Shown here: piece by piece, positions 6,979 through 15,024 of the stretch | Numbering within the stretch: position 1 is the stretch's first letter | Layout of the letters: the number at the start of each line of letters is the position of its first letter | Source of the DNA: an uncultured Prevotellaceae bacterium | GTDB lineage: Bacteria > Bacteroidota > Bacteroidia > Bacteroidales > Bacteroidaceae | Reading direction: 5' to 3' | NCBI GenBank assembly: GCA_947169245.1 | Contig: CAMVPA010000025.1 | Coordinates: 1 to 52,900 of the forward strand | DNA: 52,900 nucleotides | Notes under the pieces: model-generated | The model's input: only the letters and a program-made list of their open reading frames with translations | What the model was told of the DNA's origin: nothing | Database searches by the model: none | Made by a program: the position numbers and the translations under genes

Positions 6979-8676
6979 ATGATTATGCTACAACACCTGT
7001 TCTTAGACATTGATGCCGGGACCATCGACTGGTCGAGAGCGCAGTTCGCCCTCACGGCAATCTATCACTGGCTCTTCGTGCCCCTGACCCTCGGACTGGC
7101 GGTCATCATGGGTATCGTCGAGACCAAGTACTATCGCACGAACCTGGCCTTCGAAAAAGGTCAAGTTGACGACATCTCTGTCGTCGACTTCTGGAAGAAT
7201 GCTGCGAAGTTTTGGCAAAAGCTCTTTGGCGTAAACTTCGCCATGGGTGTCGCTACGGGCATCATCCTCGAGTTCGAGTTCGGCACCAACTGGAGTAACT
7301 ACTCATGGTTCGTGGGCGACATCTTCGGCGCCCCGCTGGCCGTCGAGGGCATCGTCGCGTTCTTCATGGAGTCGACCTTCGTTGCCGTCATGTTCTTCGG
7401 TTGGAACAAGGTGTCGAAAGGATTCCACCTCGCCTCCACCTGGCTCACAGGCCTGGGCGCCACCATCTCGGCGTGGTGGATTCTCGTGGCCAACGCGTGG
7501 ATGCAGTATCCCGTGGGCTGCGAGTTCAACCCCGACACCATGCGCAACGAGATGGTATCGTTCTTCGACGTCGCCCTCTCTCCCTTTGCCGTCTCCAAGT
7601 TCTGCCACACCGTCACCTCCGCCTGGATCATCGGCGCCATCTTCTGCGTTGGCGTCTGTGGCTGGTATCTCATGAAGAAGCGCCACACGAAGCTGGCTGT
7701 CGAGAGCATGAAGATCGGTGCGTCTGTAGGTCTCGTCGCCGCCCTGCTGGCAGGCCTCACAGGCCACAAGTCGGCTCAGGACGTGGCTGAGGTACAGCCC
7801 ATGAAGCTCGCCGCCATGGAGGCACTCTACAACGGTGGCACAGACGTTGGCCTGACAGCCGTTGCCTGGGTGAACCCCTTCTGCCAGCCCGACTACGAGA
7901 ACGAGGCCGAGGCACCGCTGAAGCTGGAGATGCCCTACGCCCTGTCGTTCATGGCCACCAACGACATCCACGGCTACGTGCCTGGCATCAACGACATCCT
8001 GAACGGCTACACAACGCCCGACGGCAAGGTGGAGCCCAGCGTCGAAGAGAAGATTGAGCGCGGCCAGCAGGCCATCGCTGCCCTCGCCGCCTATCGCAAG
8101 GCTAAGGCCGAGGGTGCCGACGAGGCCACTCTCACGTCTCACCTCTCACTTCTCACCACCAATATGAAGTACTTCGGTTACGGCTACATCAAGGATCGCA
8201 ATGACATTGTGCCTTTCATTCCCGTTAACTTCTGGGCGTTCCGCATCATGGTCGTCATGGGCTGCGTCTTCATTCTGTTCTTCGCACTTATCGTGGTGCT
8301 GAGCTACAAGATTCCGTTCCTCTCCATCTTCACGCGCCGTCTGCTGGCATCCATCGGACTGCTGCCTGAGACCGAGGCCGACGGCTACGACATCACCCGT
8401 CTGCCAGCCTGGCACTACTGGCTGGCCATCATCCTCATCCCCCTGGCCTACATCGCCTCAGAGAGCGGCTGGCTCGTGGCTGAGTTCGGACGCCAGCCCT
8501 GGACCATCCAGGACATGCTGCCCACATGGGCTGCCGTCAGCGACCTCAATGCCGGCAGCGTCGCCCTGACGTTCATCCTCTTCCTCATCCTCTTCACCAC
8601 AATGCTCGCCGTCGAAATCAGCATCCTGCTGAAGCAGATTGCCAAGGGACCGGACGCATTACAAAATGAGAAATGA
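6979..8676 (+). CDS. cydA: Cytochrome bd ubiquinol/menaquinol oxidase subunit I
   Basis: A 565-residue integral membrane subunit that oxidises quinol and carries the b558, b595 and d hemes. Visible landmarks: the heme-ligand His in AIYHWLFVPLTLG (His about 30), the second His in KFCHTVTSAW, the Met ligand in FRIMVVMG, and the Q-loop block GWLVAEFGRQPW. ATG 6979 (MIMLQHLF) is chosen; the frame is open to 6850 but that part is repeat-derived. It is somewhat longer than the E. coli protein (522) because of a hydrophilic insert around residues 330-400. Part of the insert (TLTSHLSLLTTN, 8132-8162) is encoded by the CTCACCTCTCAC-type low-complexity repeat. The stop codon itself falls in another repeat at 8666. 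Confidence 0.96.
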   Translation: MIMLQHLFLDIDAGTIDWSRAQFALTAIYHWLFVPLTLGLAVIMGIVETKYYRTNLAFEKGQVDDISVVDFWKNAAKFWQKLFGVNFAMGVATGIILEFEFGTNWSNYSWFVGDIFGAPLAVEGIVAFFMESTFVAVMFFGWNKVSKGFHLASTWLTGLGATISAWWILVANAWMQYPVGCEFNPDTMRNEMVSFFDVALSPFAVSKFCHTVTSAWIIGAIFCVGVCGWYLMKKRHTKLAVESMKIGASVGLVAALLAGLTGHKSAQDVAEVQPMKLAAMEALYNGGTDVGLTAVAWVNPFCQPDYENEAEAPLKLEMPYALSFMATNDIHGYVPGINDILNGYTTPDGKVEPSVEEKIERGQQAIAALAAYRKAKAEGADEATLTSHLSLLTTNMKYFGYGYIKDRNDIVPFIPVNFWAFRIMVVMGCVFILFFALIVVLSYKIPFLSIFTRRLLASIGLLPETEADGYDITRLPAWHYWLAIILIPLAYIASESGWLVAEFGRQPWTIQDMLPTWAAVSDLNAGSVALTFILFLILFTTMLAVEISILLKQIAKGPDALQNEK

Positions 8677-8712
8677 GAAGTGAGAAATGAGAAGTGAGAA
8701 ATGAGAGATTAA
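8666..8712. repeat. GAGAAATGAGAAGTGA repeat between cydA and cydB
   Basis: Alternating GAGAAAT and GAGAAGT units run from the last cydA codons (which encode Asn-Glu-Lys) through most of the gap to cydB. This is the reverse-strand word of the CTCACTTCTCA repeats seen elsewhere in the window. Confidence 0.75.
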
Positions 8713-8744
8713 AATGAATAATGTGAAATGTAAATGATACAGCT

Positions 8745-9914
8745 ATGACATACGAATTCTTGCAGCATTATTGGTGGTTCATCGTGTCGCTACTGGGCGC
8801 ACTCCTCGTGTTCCTGCTCTTCGTACAAGGTGCCAACTCCGTGGCCCGCACCCTGGGCTACACGGAAGAAGGACGCCGCCTGGTCTACAACTCCACAGGC
8901 CGTAAGTGGGAGTTCACCTTCACCACCCTCGTCACCTTCGGAGGAGCGTTCTTCGCCTCCTTCCCCCTGTTCTACTCCACCAGCTTCGGCAGTGCCTACT
9001 GGCTTTGGATGATTATCCTCTTCACCTTCGTGCTACAGGCCGTCAGCTACGAGTTCCAGAACAAGATAGGCAACTTCCTCGGCCCTCGCACGTTCCAGTT
9101 CTTCCTGACACTTAACGGCATCCTCGGCCCGCTGCTGCTTGGCGGCGCTGTCGCTACGTTCTTCGAGGGAAGCAACTTCCTCGTGGCCAAGGACAACCTC
9201 GTTTCAGCTCTCCCATCCGTCGAGGAGGGTTTGGGGCTGGGGTCTCCCGTCATCAGCTCCTGGGCCAACGCCTCGCACGGCCTCGATGCCCTGCTCAATC
9301 CCTGGGTGCTCGTATTCGGCTTTGCTGTGGTATTCCTGGCACGCGTCCTTGGCATCCTGTACGTCATGAATAACGTCGACGACGAGGACATCCGTTCACG
9401 TGGTTCCGTACGACTGATTGGCGCAGCCATACCTTTCCTCGTGCTCTTCGTGGCCTATCTCGTCCATCTGTTGCTGAAGGACGGCTATGCCGTCGACGAG
9501 ACAGGCGCCATCGTCATGGAGCCCTACAAGTACCTCACGAACTTCCTGTCCATGTGGTACCTGCTCATCCTATTATTAATAGGTGTGGTGCTGGTGCTCT
9601 TCGGCATCGGCAAAAGTGTCTTCTCGAAGGAATACAACTGCGGCATCTGGCCTGCCGGTATCGGCACCGTACTCGTGGTGCTCGCCCTGCTGCTCTGTGC
9701 AGGCTGGAACGGCACGGCCTACTATCCGTCAACGGCCGACCTGCAGTCGTCATTGACGATTCAGAACTCCTGCTCCAGCGAGTTCACGCTCCGCACGATG
9801 TTCTGGGTGTCGCTGCTCGTGCCCTTCGTACTGGCCTACATCGTCTACGCCTGGCGCGCCATCGACAGCAAAAAGCTGACACGCGACGAGCTCGACGACG
9901 AGCACGCCTACTAA
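8745..9914 (+). CDS. cydB: Cytochrome bd oxidase subunit II
   Basis: A 389-residue polytopic membrane protein, close to the length of E. coli CydB (379). It opens with the family pattern YWWFIVSLLGALLVFLLFVQG and contains TLNGILGPLLLGGAVATFF, with about eight to nine membrane segments. It pairs with CydA to form the high-affinity oxidase that lets anaerobes remove traces of oxygen and respire at nanomolar oxygen. The gene is 68 bp after cydA, in the same operon. Its last codons (DEHAY, stop 9912-9914) lie in the first copy of a 43-bp tandem duplication shared with the end of pfkA. Confidence 0.95.
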   Translation: MTYEFLQHYWWFIVSLLGALLVFLLFVQGANSVARTLGYTEEGRRLVYNSTGRKWEFTFTTLVTFGGAFFASFPLFYSTSFGSAYWLWMIILFTFVLQAVSYEFQNKIGNFLGPRTFQFFLTLNGILGPLLLGGAVATFFEGSNFLVAKDNLVSALPSVEEGLGLGSPVISSWANASHGLDALLNPWVLVFGFAVVFLARVLGILYVMNNVDDEDIRSRGSVRLIGAAIPFLVLFVAYLVHLLLKDGYAVDETGAIVMEPYKYLTNFLSMWYLLILLLIGVVLVLFGIGKSVFSKEYNCGIWPAGIGTVLVVLALLLCAGWNGTAYYPSTADLQSSLTIQNSCSSEFTLRTMFWVSLLVPFVLAYIVYAWRAIDSKKLTRDELDDEHAY

Positions 9915-9991
9915 CGGCGACGCGTCAGATACTCAGTTCGCCGAGCACGCCTACTAACGGCGACGTGTCAGATACTCAGTTCGTCGAGCAC
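9899..9991. repeat. 43-bp tandem duplication at the cydB/pfkA convergent junction
   Basis: Unit 1 (9899-9941) and unit 2 (9942-9984) differ at only two positions, and a third partial copy (CGAGCAC, 9985-9991) follows. Unit 1 holds the true cydB stop and a ghost copy of the pfkA end; unit 2 holds a ghost cydB end and the true pfkA stop (9968-9970). The 7-bp word CGAGCAC borders each unit, as expected from slippage between short homologies. Confidence 0.95.
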
Positions 9992-10945
9992 CGTTATCAG
10001 CCGTTTGTCAAAGCGCTTGTCTGTGCGTATGCACTCGCTGAAGGGAACATAGACCACCTCGTTGTTGCGAATGCCTACCATGATGTTGCGCTGCCCCTGC
10101 TTGATGGCCTTGACCGCTCCCACACCAGTACAGCTGGCCAGGATGCGGTCGCGGGCCGACGGGGTACCGCCACGCTGCAGGTGACCGAGAATTGACACAC
10201 GCACGTCGAAGCCCGGGAACTCCTTCTTCACACGGTCGGCATAGTAGAGGGCGCCACACTTAGGGCTCTCCGATACAATGACGATGCACGACTTCTTCGA
10301 CTTGCGGATGCCACGATGCATGAACTCTGCCAGCTGGTCTTCGTTGGTCACCTCCTCAGGCACGATGGCTGCCTCGGCACCACAGGCAATGGCTGAATTC
10401 TGTGCCAGGAAGCCGGCGTCGCGTCCCATCACCTCAATAAAGAAGATACGCTCGTGCGAGTTGGCCGTATCACGGATGCGGTCTACGCACTCCATGATGG
10501 TGTTCATCGTCGTGTCGTAGCCGATGGTGGCGTCCGTACCGTACAGATCGTTGTCGATGGTGCCCGGCAGTCCGATGCACGGGAAATCATACTCCATACC
10601 GAAGTCCCGGGCACCTGTCAGCGAGCCGTTGCCGCCAATGACCACCAGCGCGTCAATGGCCTCGCGCTGACAAGTCTCGTAGGCTTTCTGCATGCCCTCG
10701 GGCGTCATGAACTCCTTGCTTCGCGCCGTCTTCAGGATGGTGCCGCCACGAGTGATGATGCCGCTGACATCCTCTGTTGTAAAGGCCTTCACCTCGCCCT
10801 TGATCAGTCCGTCGTAGCCTCGGTAGACACCCTTGATGTTGAACCCGTTATAAATGCCTGCACGTGTCACGGCACGAATAGCTGCATTCATGCCAGGCGC
10901 ATCGCCGCCCGACGTCAGAATGCCGATAGTCTTAATCTTACTCAT
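9968..10945 (-). CDS. pfkA: ATP-type 6-phosphofructokinase
   Basis: A 325-residue glycolytic enzyme that phosphorylates fructose 6-phosphate. Signature blocks in order: [15 protein letters not shown] (nucleotide site), [28 protein letters not shown] with the catalytic Asp, [11 protein letters not shown], and [12 protein letters not shown]. Length matches bacterial PfkA (about 320). The block that is GGDGS in E. coli reads GGNGS here, so the Mg-coordinating Asp103 equivalent is Asn; this was confirmed on the DNA (AAC codon). The gene converges on cydB and has its own promoter with a 20-bp spacer. The ATP rather than pyrophosphate assignment rests on the Gly after Asn and on close likeness to Bacteroides PfkA. 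Confidence 0.95.
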   Translation of the reverse strand: MSKIKTIGILTSGGDAPGMNAAIRAVTRAGIYNGFNIKGVYRGYDGLIKGEVKAFTTEDVSGIITRGGTILKTARSKEFMTPEGMQKAYETCQREAIDALVVIGGNGSLTGARDFGMEYDFPCIGLPGTIDNDLYGTDATIGYDTTMNTIMECVDRIRDTANSHERIFFIEVMGRDAGFLAQNSAIACGAEAAIVPEEVTNEDQLAEFMHRGIRKSKKSCIVIVSESPKCGALYYADRVKKEFPGFDVRVSILGHLQRGGTPSARDRILASCTGVGAVKAIKQGQRNIMVGIRNNEVVYVPFSECIRTDKRFDKRLITVLDELSI

Positions 10946-10985
10946 AATCTTCTACTGTTTTAACGTACATAACTGATTTCGCCTG

Positions 10986-11017
10986 CAAAGATAGTTCAAA
11001 CCGAGTTAATTTCCAAA
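10986..11017 (-). promoter_or_regulatory. Bacteroidetes-type promoter for pfkA
   Basis: Minus strand: TTTG (11014-11017), 20-bp spacer, TATCTTTG (10986-10993). The leader is about 35 nt. Confidence 0.85.
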
Positions 11018-11035
11018 TTTTGCAACGGCAAAGTG

Positions 11036-11083
11036 CATGAGTTTCGCACGAAACTCATGGAGATTTTTTCAGAACTCATGGAG
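11036..11083. repeat. Palindrome plus 21-bp-spaced ACTCATGGAG repeats upstream of pfkA
   Basis: A perfect 11-bp inverted repeat (11036-11046 with 11049-11059, 2-nt centre) overlaps the first of two ACTCATGGAG words (11053-11062 and 11074-11083), which are exactly 21 bp apart. The same word with the same 21-bp spacing occurs at 37411-37441. It lies just upstream of the pfkA -33 element. The rest of the 11084-11197 gap is A/T-rich and shows no clear promoter for the next gene. Confidence 0.75.
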
Positions 11084-11197
11084 TTTCACAGAACAAATCC
11101 ACATCCCCATTAAACCTTTTCACACTTTCTTCGTCTAAACAGAGAAAACTCATAACATTATTATCAACTTTATTAACAACTAAAAGCTTTATCAGCA

Positions 11198-11710
11198 ATG
11201 AAAAAGGTATTTATGATGATGGCCATGCTGGCCGTTTCGTTTGCCATGCAGGCACAGACAAAGTTCCACGACGTAGAAGCCAATGAGGCAACAGGTCCCG
11301 TCAAGTCAATCACCATGAACATGATGGGCCGTGAGCAGGTGGTCACGTTCACCAAGGAAGGCAAAATGCAGAGCGAGGGCATGACAGACATCGTCTACGA
11401 CGCCAACGGCTACATACAGTCGGCTAAGCGCTCCATGATGCAGGGTCAGTCTGTCGAGGTGAAGTACAAGTGGGAGAACGGTCGTATTGTCAGCCAGTCG
11501 ATGAACATGATGGGCAACGACATGGTGATGAAGTACACCTACAACGACAAGGGTGCCATTGCCTCGCAGTCTATGGACATGGGTGGCCAGCAGATGGAAA
11601 CGCCCTACACCGACTACAAGTATGACGATCACGGTAACTGGATCAGCCGCAAGTCTTCGATGATGGGACGCGAGATGGAGCAGACCCGCAAGATCGAGTA
11701 CTACGAGTAA
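11198..11710 (+). CDS. Secreted Met-rich YD-like repeat protein, unknown function
   Basis: A 170-residue exported protein with a signal peptide ending FAMQAQ. The mature part is built of three to four repeats of about 25-30 residues, each combining a Met-rich turn (MNMMGRE, SMMQGQ, MNMMGND, MDMGGQQM, SMMGREM) with a YD-type strand (VYDANGYIQS, TYNDKGAIAS, KYDDHGNWIS). YD-like repeats fold as beta sheets. The regular Met clusters could bind soft metals such as Cu(I), but this is only inference from composition. The gene stands alone and is followed by a strong terminator. Confidence 0.75.
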   Translation: MKKVFMMMAMLAVSFAMQAQTKFHDVEANEATGPVKSITMNMMGREQVVTFTKEGKMQSEGMTDIVYDANGYIQSAKRSMMQGQSVEVKYKWENGRIVSQSMNMMGNDMVMKYTYNDKGAIASQSMDMGGQQMETPYTDYKYDDHGNWISRKSSMMGREMEQTRKIEYYE

Positions 11711-11771
11711 CATTTGATAGTGGGGACGAATCAGGAAGTCAACTTGATTCACACCACATCTAAACCGATTC

Positions 11772-11817
11772 AGGTGCCTAACCCGCCCAGCTGCGACAGG
11801 TTAGGCACCTTTTTTTG
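11772..11817 (+). terminator. Intrinsic terminator
   Basis: A perfect 12-bp stem (11772-11783 with 11799-11810), a 15-nt loop and a T run after 11810. It ends the Met-rich protein transcript and insulates the padR promoter. Confidence 0.92.
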
Positions 11818-11855
11818 TGCCTATTTGTTAAATAGACATAATTCTTGGCAAAAAC

Positions 11856-11899
11856 TTAGTACTTTGTATTGCAAGGTACTAAAGTTTTACCTATCTTTG
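11856..11899 (+). promoter_or_regulatory. padR promoter with overlapping dyad operator
   Basis: TATCTTTG at 11892-11899 is the -7 element, with a TTG at 11869-11871, 20 bp upstream. A near-perfect 11-bp inverted repeat (11856-11866 with 11872-11882, one mismatch, spacer TATTG) covers the -33 region. The TAGTAC...GTACTA form and its place suggest the autoregulatory operator of the PadR protein encoded next; this is inference. Confidence 0.75.
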
Positions 11900-11972
11900 C
11901 ACCCGGAAACCAATCCTTCGAACTATGTTCCTCTTCCGGAGGGGGAACTGGAGGATGAAAAAAGAATGTATT

Positions 11973-12323
11973 ATGAACATTGAGAATGCAAAGTCACAAA
12001 TGCGGAAAGGGATGCTGGAGTACTGCGTACTGCTACTGCTGAAGCACCGACCCTCCTACGCCAGCGACATCATCCAGCAACTGAAGCAGGCGGAGCTGCT
12101 CGTGGTGGAGGGAACGCTCTACCCGCTACTGACCCGCCTGAAGAACGACGGGCTGCTACGCTACGAATGGCAGGAGTCAACGCAGGGGCCGCCCCGCAAG
12201 TACTACGCCCTCAGCGACGAGGGCGAACAATTCCTCGAAGGGCTCGACACAGCCTGGACGGAACTCTCTAACACCATCAATTACCTCAAAACCATTACCC
12301 CAAAACTATTAGAAGCAAAATGA
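11973..12323 (+). CDS. PadR-family transcriptional regulator
   Basis: A 116-residue winged-helix regulator. Family blocks: KSQMRKGMLEYCVLLLLKHRPSYASDI (N-terminal helices), VVEGTLYPLLTRLKNDGLLRYEW (recognition helix and wing) and GPPRKYYALSDEGEQFL. The frame is open to 11925 and an ATG also exists at 11955; ATG 11973 (MNIENAKSQMRKG) is preferred because it matches the usual start of Bacteroidetes PadR proteins. Its stop overlaps the start of the PspC gene (ATGA), so the two are one operon. The dyad in the promoter suggests self-repression, relieved by an unknown signal. Confidence 0.9.
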   Translation: MNIENAKSQMRKGMLEYCVLLLLKHRPSYASDIIQQLKQAELLVVEGTLYPLLTRLKNDGLLRYEWQESTQGPPRKYYALSDEGEQFLEGLDTAWTELSNTINYLKTITPKLLEAK

Positions 12324-13966
12324 AGAAGAATATTACCATCAACCTGTGCGGGCGGCTCTTCCAGATTGACGAGGACGCCTACGAGCTGTTGCAGCAGTAT
12401 ATAGAGTCGCTCCGTTCGTCGTTCGGCAAACAGGAGGGCGGCGAAGAGATAGTCGACGACATCGAGGCGCGCATTGCCGAGCTGTTCGACGAGCTGCGCC
12501 AGCAAGGCATCGAGGCCATCACCATCGGCCACGTGAAGGACATCATCACCCGCATTGGCAAGCCCGAGGAGCTGGCTGGCAATGAGGAGGAGAAGCAGGA
12601 CGACAAGAAAGAAGGCCATCGTTACGATTCCTTCCAGTCGGCTGCCAACGGATTCCGTGAGCAGATGCGTGCAAGGACAAAGGGCAAGCGACTTTTCCGC
12701 AACCCCAACGACAAGATGCTGGCAGGTGTACTCTCAGGCTTCGCCACCTACACGGGAACCGATGCCACATGGTGGCGCATCGGCTATGCCCTGCTATTCC
12801 TCTGCTCCAACTTCTTCATCTTCCCCATTTTCAGGCTGTTCCACTTGGGTGGTTTCTTCTTCCACGTCAACCTCGCCTTTGTGGTTTTCTATCTTGTGCT
12901 GGCCATCGCCATGCCTGAGGCCAAGAAGCCCAAGGAGATGCTGGAGATGGAAGGCAAGGACGTGACGCCGCAGAATCTGGCCGACGTCGTGGTAGAAGAC
13001 AAAGACAGACGACAGCCTAGGCAACAGGGACGCATGCGAGGTTGCCTATCCGTGCTGCTGAAGATGCTGGTGGGACTCTTCGTGGCTATTGCAGCCATCT
13101 TCGGACTGGTGCTGCTGGGCTGTTTCCTGGTCATTGCGGGCACACTGATCTTCATATTCCTGGTGCCTGGAGATTTCCGGCATAGTCTGCCCTTCGACCT
13201 GGGCTATCTGAACCTTGCCGAGACCTTCTACATACATCCCTGGGCGGTGGCCATCTTCGTTGTCAGTCTGCTGCTGGCGCTGTTTATCCCCCTCTATGCC
13301 ATTGCCCACATGCTGCTTGCAAAGGCTAGCAAGGTGCAACCTATGGGCACTGCCCAGCGCGTCGGGTGGATTGTCGTCTGGCTGGCGGCTTTGCTCGCCA
13401 TCTTCCCCAGCATCGGCGTCATCCAGACGTTCAACAAATGGCAGCGGGATGAGGTGATGGCCGAAGAACAGGGTTGGATGACGGATTGGGACCGCGACTA
13501 TCTGAACGAGCACGACCTGCGGATAGAAAAACGCCACCACTGCTTTGACGGCTTCGTGAAGAGCGGCGAATACTTTACGGGCGACACCACGGTTACCTAT
13601 ATCGACGTACAGATGTGGGGCCCTGAGGAGAGCCGCTACATGCAACTCTCGTCGTTGGAGCAGGTGGTGGATTCCGGCACCTACATCGTCAGCTGCAACG
13701 CCCGTGCCGACCGCGACGGCGTGTTCCTCTATGCCACAGCCTTCGATGGAAGCTATAAGTCCATCAAGACGATACCCGCCTCAGGCAAGGAGGGTGGTCT
13801 GGGCAACGGCTGGAACACCGTTGAGATGGAGGTCGAGATTTACGGCCCCACCACGCTCCGCTACGGCATCAGCGCCTATCCGGTGTTTACGCAAAGGCCC
13901 TGCCACGCCACCTGGTTCTCCGCCGCCGACTTCACTATAAGAAAGGTGGAGGAAGAGTCCGAGTAA
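12320..13966 (+). CDS. PspC-domain membrane protein
   Basis: A 548-residue membrane protein, coupled to padR by an ATGA overlap. Residues about 1-100 form a charged cytoplasmic region (ITINLCGRLFQIDEDAYELL, then Glu-rich helices). The PspC domain lies at about 123-205 (RLFRNPNDKMLAGVLSGFATY plus two membrane helices). Three to four more membrane segments follow (about 240-370), and the C-terminal 150 residues are a soluble, beta-rich periplasmic part. PadR-PspC pairs are common in Bacteroidetes and are thought to answer envelope stress; the precise function is not known. Confidence 0.87.
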   Translation: MKKNITINLCGRLFQIDEDAYELLQQYIESLRSSFGKQEGGEEIVDDIEARIAELFDELRQQGIEAITIGHVKDIITRIGKPEELAGNEEEKQDDKKEGHRYDSFQSAANGFREQMRARTKGKRLFRNPNDKMLAGVLSGFATYTGTDATWWRIGYALLFLCSNFFIFPIFRLFHLGGFFFHVNLAFVVFYLVLAIAMPEAKKPKEMLEMEGKDVTPQNLADVVVEDKDRRQPRQQGRMRGCLSVLLKMLVGLFVAIAAIFGLVLLGCFLVIAGTLIFIFLVPGDFRHSLPFDLGYLNLAETFYIHPWAVAIFVVSLLLALFIPLYAIAHMLLAKASKVQPMGTAQRVGWIVVWLAALLAIFPSIGVIQTFNKWQRDEVMAEEQGWMTDWDRDYLNEHDLRIEKRHHCFDGFVKSGEYFTGDTTVTYIDVQMWGPEESRYMQLSSLEQVVDSGTYIVSCNARADRDGVFLYATAFDGSYKSIKTIPASGKEGGLGNGWNTVEMEVEIYGPTTLRYGISAYPVFTQRPCHATWFSAADFTIRKVEEESE

Positions 13967-13994
13967 AGTGAGATTGCATTTTTCTCTTTTTTCA

Positions 13995-14026
13995 TGTCAC
14001 AAAACAGGCTCTCCGCTGTCATATAG
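13995..14026 (+). promoter_or_regulatory. Candidate ECF-sigma-dependent autoregulatory promoter 1
   Basis: TGTCAC (13995) and TATAG (14022) are 27 bp apart, start to start. The same two words with the same 27-bp spacing precede another ECF sigma gene at 26520-26551. There is no TAnnTTTG housekeeping box here, which fits recognition by the ECF factor itself. Confidence 0.6.
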
Positions 14027-14050
14027 ATAAAAGAACAACAAAAAAGGAGT

Positions 14051-14527
14051 ATGACGACAGAGACATTCATGGTCGAAGCAAAGGCTATGCGCCCCATGCT
14101 GCTAAACGTTGCCAGAGACATTCTGGACGACGACGAAGAGGCAGAGGACGTTGTACAGGATGCTCTGCTCCGATTGTGGCAGTTGCACGACGAACCCATT
14201 CGCAACATTCGCGGATTCGCAAGAATCGTCGTTCGCAATCTTTGTCTGAGCAAAGTCAGGCGAAAACCACAGACTGTCGACGTCAGGCAGGCCGACTTCG
14301 CCAGCGACGACGAGGCGGCAATGGAGAAAAACGAACAGATAGACCGCATGATGGCACTGATCGACGCCCTGCCGACGATGCAACAAACCGTACTTCGCCT
14401 GCGTCACATGCAGGACATGACGATGGCCGACATTGCCAACCTCGTCGGGACCAGTGAGGCCGCCGTCCGCCAGTCGCTCAGCAGAGCACGAAGAAGCATC
14501 ATAGAACAACTCAAATCCACAAGATGA
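14051..14527 (+). CDS. ECF-family RNA polymerase sigma factor
   Basis: A 158-residue sigma-70-like factor with region 2 (MRPMLLNVARDILDDDEEAEDVVQDALLRLW, about residues 16-46) and region 4 (MMALIDALPTMQQTVLRLRHMQDMTMADIANLVGTSEAAVRQSLSRAR, about 100-150). It recruits RNA polymerase to stress or nutrient promoters. It overlaps the next gene by 4 bp (ATGATGA), the usual sigma/anti-sigma coupling. A TGTCAC/TATAG element upstream suggests that it drives its own operon. Confidence 0.93.
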   Translation: MTTETFMVEAKAMRPMLLNVARDILDDDEEAEDVVQDALLRLWQLHDEPIRNIRGFARIVVRNLCLSKVRRKPQTVDVRQADFASDDEAAMEKNEQIDRMMALIDALPTMQQTVLRLRHMQDMTMADIANLVGTSEAAVRQSLSRARRSIIEQLKSTR

Positions 14528-15024
14528 TGAACGAGAACAACATACACCAGCTGTTGGAGCGCTTTCTCAATGCTGAAACGACATTAGAGGAAGAACAGAC
14601 ACTCTATCAGTATTTCCAAAGCAGCGATGTGGCCGATGAATTGGAGCCTTACCGAGAGGTCTTCCTGGGTTTCGCCGCCGTTAAGGGCATCGACAAGCCT
14701 AAACCTGAGCCTGCGCCCCGCACATCAGCATGGATCGTTGCCATACGGACCATCATGTCATCAGCAGCAGTCTTTCTGGTGGGCCTGTTCGTATTTCTAC
14801 AGATGGAGCCCATGACCTCCCCCACCCCCTCCAACGGAGAGGAGAACGGTTCCTCTACTTCGGAGAGGTTAGGAGAGGTTATCGAGCAACAGCCTTCGAC
14901 ACAACCCACATACTGCACAGAAGGAACGCCCCAGGAAATCCTGATGTGCTACCTGGAGCGCCGAAAGGAGCAACCGTCAACCTATAGTTTAATCAAACAG
15001 AAGATTTATGAAAGCCAACATTAA
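14524..15024 (+). CDS. Anti-sigma-like single-pass membrane protein
   Basis: A 166-residue protein: cytoplasmic N-terminus with the Bacteroidetes anti-sigma-like pattern (IHQLLERFLNAETTLEEEQTLYQYF), one membrane helix (about residues 79-97) and a periplasmic tail. It starts inside the sigma stop codon and presumably holds the sigma factor at the membrane. The linker just after the helix (about 98-125, SPTPSNGEENGSSTSERLG) is encoded by a repeat-like palindromic stretch (14815-14880) of CCCCCTCC and GGAGAGG words and looks inserted. No zinc-binding anti-sigma motif was seen. Confidence 0.75.
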   Translation: MMNENNIHQLLERFLNAETTLEEEQTLYQYFQSSDVADELEPYREVFLGFAAVKGIDKPKPEPAPRTSAWIVAIRTIMSSAAVFLVGLFVFLQMEPMTSPTPSNGEENGSSTSERLGEVIEQQPSTQPTYCTEGTPQEILMCYLERRKEQPSTYSLIKQKIYESQH

